Positions 25,101 to 30,904 of a stretch of DNA of 35,583 nucleotides are shown piece after piece. Origin of the DNA: Burkholderiales bacterium. GTDB lineage: Bacteria > Pseudomonadota > Gammaproteobacteria > Burkholderiales > Thiobacteraceae. The first letter of the stretch is position 1; each line of letters begins with the position of its first letter. The translations under genes and the position numbers were made by a program. The stretch is from assembly GCA_018781585.1 (NCBI GenBank), contig JADMJT010000099.1:1-35583 (forward strand), written 5' to 3'. The notes under the pieces were generated by a model. That model was not told the DNA's origin. It searched no databases and was given only the letters and a program-made list of their open reading frames with translations.

Positions 25101-26619
25101 CAGTGTGATTCATCTTGGTACCGAGGAATGAAGTGGTCGACTTGTGACAAGTTTCGCACGCGGCGGCAGTCGTGATATGGGTAGTCGATTTACCTTTAGC
25201 GGTCGTGCCATTGTGGCAGGAGGCGCAGCCGGTGGTGACACTGGTGTGATTCATCTTCGCGCCGAGGAATGACGTGGTCGACGTGTGACAAGTCTCGCAA
25301 GTGGCAGACGTTACGATGTGCGAACCGGACTTGCCCTTGGCCATCTTGCCGTCATGGCAAGTCGCACAACCGGTGGTGATGCCAGCGTGATTCATCTTTG
25401 CGCCGAGGAACGAGGTAATCGACTTATGGCAAGTCTCGCACGCGGCAGCAGTCGTGATGTGGGTAGTCGATTTACCTTTAGCGGTCTTCCCGTCATGGCA
25501 GGTGGCGCAACCGATGGTGACACCGGTGTGGTTCATCTTGGTACCCAAGAAGCTGGTCGTGGACTTGTGACAAGTTTCGCAAGTCGCATTCGTCACGATG
25601 TGCGTGCCGGACTTGCCCTTGGCCGTCTTGCCATCGTGGCAAGTAGCACAACCGGTGGTGACCCCGGTGTGATTCATCTTAGCGCCGAGGAACGATGCAG
25701 TTGAGGCGTGACACGTCTCGCACGCAGCGGTCGTCGCGATATGGGTAGTCGATTTGCCCTTGGCTGTCTTGCCGTTATGACAAGTCACGCAAGTGGCGAT
25801 GGCCACGGAATGGTTAAAGCTTACCCCGGCTTTATAGGTGCTGGTGGTGCGGTGGCAGATCTCGCAGTTGTCACCATTTCTGATATTGGCCGGGCTGTGC
25901 AGCGTGTCCTTGGGTTTGCCCCGCGTGCGGATATCGTTGTGGCACCCGATACAGCCGGTTGAAATGTCGAGATGGTTGAAAGCGGTGACTGGAACCCAAG
26001 CCGAAGTGCGGTGGCAGGCCGCGCAGGAGGCGATAGTCGCGATGTGTTTCGAGGATTTACCGGTCGCGATGACACCATTGTGGCAGGTGGCACAGGCGGC
26101 AGGATCAGCGCTTTTATGGTTGAATTTTGCCGGCGTCCAAGCGACAGTTATATGGCAGGAATCGCATGAGGCAGTCGTTCGAATATGGCTGGCCGATTTA
26201 CCGGGGGCGCTTTTGCCGTTATGGCAGGTGGCGCAAGTGCCGGGCGCGATGCCGGAGTGCGAGAAGATTGCGGGCGACCAAGCGCTGGTGTGGTGGCATG
26301 TATCGCAGGGTTCCGCAGTGGGGATGTGCGTAGAGGGCTTGGCGGCACCCCCCATTTTATTGCCGGCGATATGGCAATTCTGGCATTGGGTCGGGGTGCC
26401 TTTGAAAACGCCTTGCACATGGCAAGATTCGCATTTAGCGCGCGCGTGCGCCCCAGAGAGCGCGAAGCCGGTTTTAAGATGGCTGAAATTGGCGCGGGGT
26501 TTGGCTTCTGCTCCCCAACCCGGGGTCATCCAGAGCGTGGCGCAGAGCGCGGCCAGAAGGGCAAATGCCCATGCAAGCTGGCGTGCAAACGCTACATAGC
26601 TCCTCTGCCCCTGGAACAT
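22132..26619 (-). CDS. Giant secreted multiheme cytochrome c (59 CxxCH + one CX3CH)
   Basis: I start at the ATG at 26619 (MFQGQRSY), five codons inside the ORF-track start, because AGGGGG sits just upstream of it and nothing usable precedes the longer start. That leaves 1495 residues. A signal peptide (AFALLAALCATLWMTPGWGA) directs export. My hand count is 59 CxxCH motifs and one CX3CH (CAGSCH) near the C-terminus. Two hemes come first, then four degenerate di-heme units of about 47 residues with Trp (e.g. CHHTSAW), then 23 regular units, then four terminal heme sites. Each regular unit has two extra His (MNH and THI/SHI), enough for bis-His ligation of both hemes. There is no membrane anchor or lipobox. 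Between a 24-heme cytochrome and a porin, it is probably the trans-outer-membrane or extracellular wire. Confidence 0.93.
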   Translation of the reverse strand: MFQGQRSYVAFARQLAWAFALLAALCATLWMTPGWGAEAKPRANFSHLKTGFALSGAHARAKCESCHVQGVFKGTPTQCQNCHIAGNKMGGAAKPSTHIPTAEPCDTCHHTSAWSPAIFSHSGIAPGTCATCHNGKSAPGKSASHIRTTASCDSCHITVAWTPAKFNHKSADPAACATCHNGVIATGKSSKHIATIASCAACHRTSAWVPVTAFNHLDISTGCIGCHNDIRTRGKPKDTLHSPANIRNGDNCEICHRTTSTYKAGVSFNHSVAIATCVTCHNGKTAKGKSTTHIATTAACETCHASTASFLGAKMNHTGVTTGCATCHDGKTAKGKSGTHIVTNATCETCHKSTTSFLGTKMNHTGVTIGCATCHDGKTAKGKSTTHITTAAACETCHKSITSFLGAKMNHAGITTGCATCHDGKMAKGKSGSHIVTSATCETCHTSTTSFLGAKMNHTSVTTGCASCHNGTTAKGKSTTHITTAAACETCHKSTTSFLGTKMNHTGVTTGCATCHDGKTAKGKSGTHIVTNAACETCHKSTTSFLGTKMNHTGVTTGCASCHNGTTAKGKSGSHITTSAACETCHKSTTSFLGATMNHTGVTTGCATCHDGKTAKGKSGTHIVTNAACETCHKSTTSFLGTKMNHTGVTTGCASCHNGTTAKGKSGSHITTSAACETCHKSTTSFLGAKMNHTGVTTGCATCHDGKTAKGKSGTHIVTNAACETCHKSTTSFLGTKMNHAGITTGCASCHNGTTAKGKSGTHITTSATCETCHASTTSFLGAKMNHTGVTTGCATCHDGKTAKGKSTTHITTVATCETCHKSTTSFLGAKMNHTGVTAGCASCHNGTTAKGKSGTHITTSAACETCHKSTTSFLGTKMNHTGVTTGCASCHDGKTAKGKSGTHITTSATCETCHKSTTSFLGAKMNHAGITTGCATCHNGSTAIGKSGSHILTTAACETCHKSTTSFTGTRMNHTGITTGCATCHNGSTAIGKSGSHILTTAACETCHKSTTSFTGTRMNHTGITTGCATCHNGSTAIGKSGSHILTTAACETCHKSTTSFAGTRMNHTGITTGCATCHNGSTAIGKSGSHILTTAACETCHKSTTSFTGTRMNHTGITTGCATCHNGSTAIGKTGSHILTTATCETCHKSTTSFAGTRMNHTGITTGCATCHNGSTAIGKTGSHILTTAACETCHKSTTSFAGTRMNHTGITTGCATCHNGSTAIGKTGSHILTTATCETCHKSTTSFAGTRMNHTGITTGCATCHNGSTAIGKTGSHILTTAACETCHKSTTSFAGTRMNHTGITTGCATCHNGSTAIGKTGSHILTTAACETCHKSTTSFAGAKMSHTGITTGCATCHNGATATGKGGGHFITTRACESCHRTTGWTPATSYTHTTPYYKPHNAGVTCATCHKTNNEVIAWQYGGYKPDCAGCHAGKFKPDSHKKVDSPKIVYTVAELKNCAGSCHEYTSSSFTTIKQRRDSKHRSTDGGF
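22480..25722 (-). repeat. Array of 23 tandem 141-bp repeats inside the giant cytochrome gene
   Basis: The first CETCH of the regular region starts at 25722 and the first base after the array is 22479, so 3243 bases hold exactly 23 units of 141 bp with no change in length. Each unit encodes CETCH-x19-CATCH (or CASCH)-x18. Units nearer the start read SFLG[AT]KMNHTGVTTG and often alternate between a CATCHDGKTAKGK type and a CASCHNGTTAKGK type (282-bp super-unit). The last nine or ten read SF[TA]GTRMNHTGITTG with NGSTAIGK. Bases 22720-22965 and 23002-23247 are identical, 282 bases apart. Antisense ORFs with a 47-residue periodicity (e.g. 23239..24285) are shadows. Confidence 0.97.
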
Positions 26620-26649
26620 AAAACCCCCTGACATATATTGTTATTTTGG

Positions 26650-26678
26650 AATTTATCCAGTGGTAGGGTGTATGTCAA
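26650..26678 (-). promoter_or_regulatory. Sigma-70-type promoter for the giant cytochrome gene
   Basis: On the minus strand, a perfect -35 TTGACA (26673-26678) is followed after 17 bases by TAAATT (26650-26655, four of six matches to TATAAT). It lies in an AT-rich 99-base gap after the 24-heme gene, and would start transcription about 24 bases before the chosen ATG at 26619. It would allow expression of the giant cytochrome, AMIN-like protein and porin apart from the upstream genes. Confidence 0.6.
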
Positions 26679-26718
26679 GTTAAGTTCCCTTCATAAGTTA
26701 ATATATTTTAATGAATTT

Positions 26719-28509
26719 TTACTTACCAAACCCCATTTCACCCTTGATGGTTTTGAATGACGACGTCACATGGCAGCGTTCGCATTGGCGACCGAAGCTG
26801 CCATCGTGCACATCTTCTCGCTCATGGCAGCTGACGCAGGTGCCGGAGAGGCTGAGTTTGCCTGGCATCGGGCGGGTATGGCAGGCCACGCATTCCAGCC
26901 CCTTGTGCCCGCCGTCGAGCTTGAATTTGGTGCGCTGGTCGTGATCGAAATCCCATAGTTTCCAATCCCTTGCGTTGTGGCATTGGCCGCATTCGGTGCC
27001 CAGGCGCTTTTTGTGGACATCTTCTTTCGCATGGCAGGCGTTGCATTCCATGGAGGCGTCCTTGAAGGCGGGCGTCAGGTGGCATTTTTTGCATTCCACC
27101 TTGATATGCTTGCCCAGCAGGGGGAAGCGCGCCAAACCGTGATCGAAACTGGTGTCTTTCCAGTCTTTCTCGTTGTGACAGGATTCGCATTTTTTGCCTT
27201 CCTGGCCCTTGTGTTTATCGTCTTGCTGGTGGCAGGCGTAGCAGGTCGATTGCACCTTGTCCTTGTAGAGATGCCCTTTGTGGCAAGCCATGCATTTCAC
27301 CTTGATATGCTTGCCGCGCAAAGGGTATTTGGTATCGCGGTCATGCTGGAAAGTGCTGATTTTCCAGTCTTTTTCCTTATGACAGGTTTCGCATTTCTCC
27401 CCGTATTTGCCTTTATGCTCGTCTTCTTTCAGGTGGCAGGCGATACAGGCGGTTTTTAGCTTGTCGCGGTAGTTGGCGTTGGTGTGGCAAGCGGTGCACT
27501 TAGCCGCTTTGTGCTTGTCGCGTAAGGGAAATTTGGTGTCCTGGTCGTGGTTGAACGAGGTCGTACGCCACTCGCGCTCGTTGTGGCAGGATTCGCATTT
27601 CTCACCCAAGCCGCCCTTATGCACATCGTCCGCGCGGTGGCAGGCGACGCAAGTCGTTTTAAGTTTTTCTTTATATAACCCGCTCTTGTGGCAGCTCTCG
27701 CATTTCGTCGTGCGGTGTTTGCCGCGTAGGGGGTAGCGGGTTTTGTCATGATTGAAGGTCATTTCCTTCCAGTCGCGCTCGGTGTGGCACGACTCGCACT
27801 TGGCGCCGAAGCTGCCTTTATGCTTGTCGTCCTTGCGATGGCAGGATAGGCAGTCCCGCGGCACGCCCTTGAAGCGCTGGTTTTGATGGCAATCCTCGCA
27901 CTTCACGTCGGCATGCTTGCCGGCAAGGGGGAAGCGCGTTTTTTCGTGGTCGAATTTCGCGGCTTTCCAGTCGCGCTCGTTGTGGCAGGTTTCGCACGCC
28001 GCGCCCAGATTGCCTTTGTGCTTGTCGTCTTTTTTATGGCAGGCATTGCACTTGGTGGCGGTATCGCGGTACTTGACGCCGGGACGATGGCAATCGCGGC
28101 AGGCGATTTTTGCGTCGGCGTGCCCGCCTTTTAAAATAAAATCCGTCTTGGTGTGATTGAAGGATTTCTCATCCAAGGGTGCGATATGGGCGGCGCGGCC
28201 CTTGTGCTCGGTGTGGCAGGCGCGGCATTCCTGCTCGGTCAAGCGGCCATGGTAGCCCTGTTTCTGGCGCACATCGCTTGCCACGTCTTTGTGGCAATCC
28301 AGGCACAAGCCGGTTTGCGCCGCTTTGTTGAAGCGCATATGGCATTTGACGCATTCGCTTTCGTACTTGGCGTGCCCCTCGATCACTTTGCCCGGCATCA
28401 GCACCGATTCGATGCTGTCGGCGCGCGCCCCGGCAGCGCAAAAAAACATGAGAAGTATGGCGGTGAGCCAGGCCAAGCACGGCCTAATACATGTGCACTG
28501 CGATGACAT
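26719..28509 (-). CDS. Secreted 24-heme cytochrome c of tri-heme repeats
   Basis: The ORF track begins at 28698, but those first 63 codons lie out of frame within the upstream gene. The ATG at 28509 gives a proper signal peptide (CLAWLTAILLMFFCAAGARA, cut before DSIES) and 596 residues. There are 24 CxxCH motifs: three near the N-terminus, then seven tri-heme units of about 66 residues of the form CxxCH...CxxCHxxDDxHKG...CExCHxxxxW...F(N/D)H...GKH. Each unit has three further conserved His (DKH, FNH/FDH, GKH), matching its three hemes. No anchor is seen, so it is likely periplasmic. The overlap of 26 bases with the cytochrome b-like gene suggests coupled translation. It is the natural link between inner membrane and the outer-membrane cytochrome. 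Confidence 0.93.
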   Translation of the reverse strand: MSSQCTCIRPCLAWLTAILLMFFCAAGARADSIESVLMPGKVIEGHAKYESECVKCHMRFNKAAQTGLCLDCHKDVASDVRQKQGYHGRLTEQECRACHTEHKGRAAHIAPLDEKSFNHTKTDFILKGGHADAKIACRDCHRPGVKYRDTATKCNACHKKDDKHKGNLGAACETCHNERDWKAAKFDHEKTRFPLAGKHADVKCEDCHQNQRFKGVPRDCLSCHRKDDKHKGSFGAKCESCHTERDWKEMTFNHDKTRYPLRGKHRTTKCESCHKSGLYKEKLKTTCVACHRADDVHKGGLGEKCESCHNEREWRTTSFNHDQDTKFPLRDKHKAAKCTACHTNANYRDKLKTACIACHLKEDEHKGKYGEKCETCHKEKDWKISTFQHDRDTKYPLRGKHIKVKCMACHKGHLYKDKVQSTCYACHQQDDKHKGQEGKKCESCHNEKDWKDTSFDHGLARFPLLGKHIKVECKKCHLTPAFKDASMECNACHAKEDVHKKRLGTECGQCHNARDWKLWDFDHDQRTKFKLDGGHKGLECVACHTRPMPGKLSLSGTCVSCHEREDVHDGSFGRQCERCHVTSSFKTIKGEMGFGK

Positions 28510-29377
28510 GAAACACCGCGCTGAAGGCGAGCATATAAACGAAGGGGACATGCAGCACATGCCAAAGTGAAAACATGCGCTCGTAAGCAGCAAACTGATG
28601 CACGCGCTGCACTTCCGCCACGTAGTCCGCCAGCGCCGGGGTAATTTCGGCCAGGAATTTGCGCAGGGCTTGCCGATCCAGGCCGTGTTGCGCCGCATCG
28701 GTTTTAAGGGTTTTTTTCAGCGCTTGCAGGCAGTGCCGATAGGTGCGCCGCTTATACCAACCCAGGGTCATGAAGCGCCAAGCGCGGGTGATAAAGGAGC
28801 CGGAGGTGTCTTTGGCGCGCGCTTCGAAGGCTTGGAGCAGGGCTTCCGCCTGCGGCGCGAAGCGCAAGCGGGATTCCACATCCCCCGCATGCAGGCCGAG
28901 TTCCGCTTGCATTTCCTTCAGATTCGCATGGCTGCCATAGAGGCCGTGGTGAATGCGCGTGTAGATGAAACGGCCGATCACGCCGCTGCCGGCCACCAGC
29001 AGCATGGACACCAACGCTACCCCGGCATTGAGCGAGCCGATGCTGAAGGTCGAGTGAAACAAGATCAACATCGGGCCGGCGATCCCGAGAAACATGTGGG
29101 TGCGGAACCAGGGTTTGATCGGTCCCCAGCCATGCATGAAACGCAAATGTTTGCGTAGCGGGTAAGTGAGCAGCATCAGCATCATCACGCCGCCGATCAA
29201 TCCCATGTAATAGCCTAAGTCGGATCCCGCAGTGTAGTAATCGCCTTGCGCGACCAACCAGGCGGCAGCCATGGCGAGGATCAACGCGAGACTGATTCCA
29301 GCGCGCTTGATGATGGCAGCGTTAACGGCCGGCTGCCGGGCTTCGGTCTGGGGAAGGGCTGCTGCGGGATTAGTCAT
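28484..29377 (-). CDS. Di-heme cytochrome b-like inner-membrane protein
   Basis: A 297-residue membrane protein with hydrophobic segments near 26-43, 55-72, 92-112, 118-139 and 270-296, and a soluble helical domain at about 145-262. His94 and His108 in the third segment and His276 and His290 in the last are each 14 residues apart, the spacing of stacked b-type hemes in ferric reductase/NOX and cytochrome b four-helix bundles. The motif is LWHVLHVPFVYM. There is no FAD or NAD domain on this chain. It is the first gene of the minus-strand set and diverges from a ferredoxin-flavoprotein gene, which could supply the missing dehydrogenase part. It probably moves electrons between the cytosol or quinone pool and the 24-heme cytochrome. 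Heme binding is inferred. Confidence 0.8.
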   Translation of the reverse strand: MTNPAAALPQTEARQPAVNAAIIKRAGISLALILAMAAAWLVAQGDYYTAGSDLGYYMGLIGGVMMLMLLTYPLRKHLRFMHGWGPIKPWFRTHMFLGIAGPMLILFHSTFSIGSLNAGVALVSMLLVAGSGVIGRFIYTRIHHGLYGSHANLKEMQAELGLHAGDVESRLRFAPQAEALLQAFEARAKDTSGSFITRAWRFMTLGWYKRRTYRHCLQALKKTLKTDAAQHGLDRQALRKFLAEITPALADYVAEVQRVHQFAAYERMFSLWHVLHVPFVYMLAFSAVFHVIAVHMY

Positions 29378-29596
29378 GCGTCAGGGATACCTTGTGCTGA
29401 GGTTCATTCGAACCGAGTTTACTGGTCGCGCCGGGGCTTGTGCAATGCCTGTGCTGCGGAAAAGATATTGAATGATGTGGCTGCATGCTAGTATTTTCGG
29501 CTTTAGTGGAAATTTCTCCATTAAAGATCGTTAATCCCGTCATCGGCGCATCCTCAGTACGATGGGCTCGCAGGTGGCTAAATAGCGTGGCGAAGA
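29378..29596. promoter_or_regulatory. Divergent promoter region of the two electron-transfer transcripts
   Basis: This 219-base gap separates the start of the cytochrome b-like gene (minus) from that of the ferredoxin-flavoprotein gene (plus), so both promoters and any shared operator must lie here. Visible are a short hairpin GGTTC-ATTC-GAACC (29401-29414) and an imperfect palindrome TGGAAATTTCTCCA near 29507-29520, in an AT-rich stretch. I see no strong -35/-10 pair. Confidence 0.5.
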
Positions 29597-30904
29597 ATGG
29601 TGTTATCGACGGAACTGATTAGCGTATTGCTCTATCTTTCTCCGCTTGCGGTCGTGATGTATTTGTATCTGCGGCGGCATGCGAAACGCGCCGCGCAGCA
29701 TGCGGGTGTGTTGCGCGAGTCGGTGGAAGCGGGGCTCAATGAGCCGCCCTCGCTGCATCCGGTGATCAACCCGAATCGTTGTATCGGCTCCGGCGCCTGC
29801 GTCAAAGCGTGTCCGGAAAAGGCGCTGGGCATCATCAACGGCAAGGGTCAGTTGATCAATGCCTCCTCCTGTATCGGCCACGGTGCGTGCCGGCTGGCCT
29901 GCCCGGTGGATGCGATTCAACTGGTATTCGGCACCGAAAAGCGCGGCGTGGACATTCCGCAAGTGCAGCCAAATTTCGAAACCAATGTGCCGGGAATTTT
30001 TATTGCCGGCGAGTTGGGCGGCATGGGGCTGATCCGCAATGCGGTGGAGCAGGGCCGGCAGGCACTGGAATCCGTTGCGCAAACAAAAGATCGCGAGGGC
30101 GAACTGGATGTGGTGATCGTCGGCACTGGCCCCTCTGGCTTATCCTCTGCTTTGGCCGCGATGGAGAAGAAGCTGCGTTTTGTCGCGGTGGAGCAAGAGG
30201 ATTCTTTGGGCGGCACGGTCTATCACTATCCGCGCAACAAGGTCGTGATGACCAGACCCATGCGCCTGCCCATGGTCGGCACGGTGAAAATGGGTGAGGT
30301 GAGCAAGGAATCTCTGCTCGAATTCTGGAATGGCATCATTCAGAAAACCGGACTCAAAATCAACTTCAACGAACGCATGGAAAAGATAGAGCAAACCGCT
30401 AGCGGCTTCGAGGTCCAGACCAATCGCCAGGTGTACCGCACGCGCAATGTGTTGCTCACCATTGGCCGCCGCGGCACCCCGCGTAAGCTGGGGGTGGCGG
30501 GCGAGGAACAGCCCAAAGTAGTGTATCGCTTGATCGACCCCGAGCAGTATCGCGGCCAGCATGTGCTGGTGGTGGGCGGCGGCGACAGCGCCTTGGAAGC
30601 GGCGCTGGCCATTGCCGATCAGCCTGGCAGCACGGTTGCCTTGTCTTACCGCAGCGAGGCATTCGGCCGGGTCAAACCCAAAAATCGGCAGCGACTGGAT
30701 GCGGCGCAAGCGGCGGGCCGCGTGCAGGTCTTGCTCAAATCGAGCGTGAAGGAAATTGTGTCTGATGCGGTGTCGATTGAGCATGATGGCCAAACCCTGT
30801 CGCTTAAGAATGACGCAGTGATCGTGTGCGCCGGCGGTATTTTGCCGACGCCCTTTTTGAAAGAGATTGGCATCATGGTGGAGACAAAACATGGCACAGC
30901 CTGA
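29597..30904 (+). CDS. Membrane-anchored ferredoxin-flavoprotein oxidoreductase fusion
   Basis: A 435-residue protein. An N-terminal membrane helix (about 5-25, ISVLLYLSPLAVVMYLYL) anchors it, then comes a ferredoxin-like domain with CIGSGACVKACP (62-73) and CIGHGACRLACP (92-103). In both motifs the second Cys of the usual CxxCxxCxxxCP is replaced (Ser65, His95). A thioredoxin-reductase-like part follows: first VPGIFIAGELGGMGLIRNAV, which resembles the usual C-terminal FAD contact, then FAD Rossmann VVIVGTGPSGLSSAL, then NAD(P) Rossmann VLVVGGGDSALEAAL. No redox CxxC disulfide is present. It probably exchanges electrons between NAD(P)H, FAD and Fe-S centres at the inner face of the membrane, in concert with the divergent cytochrome b-like protein. 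ccmI overlaps its end. Confidence 0.85.
   Translation: MVLSTELISVLLYLSPLAVVMYLYLRRHAKRAAQHAGVLRESVEAGLNEPPSLHPVINPNRCIGSGACVKACPEKALGIINGKGQLINASSCIGHGACRLACPVDAIQLVFGTEKRGVDIPQVQPNFETNVPGIFIAGELGGMGLIRNAVEQGRQALESVAQTKDREGELDVVIVGTGPSGLSSALAAMEKKLRFVAVEQEDSLGGTVYHYPRNKVVMTRPMRLPMVGTVKMGEVSKESLLEFWNGIIQKTGLKINFNERMEKIEQTASGFEVQTNRQVYRTRNVLLTIGRRGTPRKLGVAGEEQPKVVYRLIDPEQYRGQHVLVVGGGDSALEAALAIADQPGSTVALSYRSEAFGRVKPKNRQRLDAAQAAGRVQVLLKSSVKEIVSDAVSIEHDGQTLSLKNDAVIVCAGGILPTPFLKEIGIMVETKHGTA

Noticed and set aside
22480-25722. CRISPR-like periodic repeat
   Set aside because: The units are contiguous 141-bp coding repeats without spacers, in one cytochrome reading frame.
26640-26718. AT-rich gap after the 24-heme gene as a terminator
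   Set aside because: No stem with a T-run is present. The gap is better explained by the TTGACA-N17-TAAATT promoter.
28510-28698. Extra 63 N-terminal codons of the 24-heme cytochrome ORF
   Set aside because: They overlap the cytochrome b-like gene in another frame. The signal peptide starts at the ATG at 28509.
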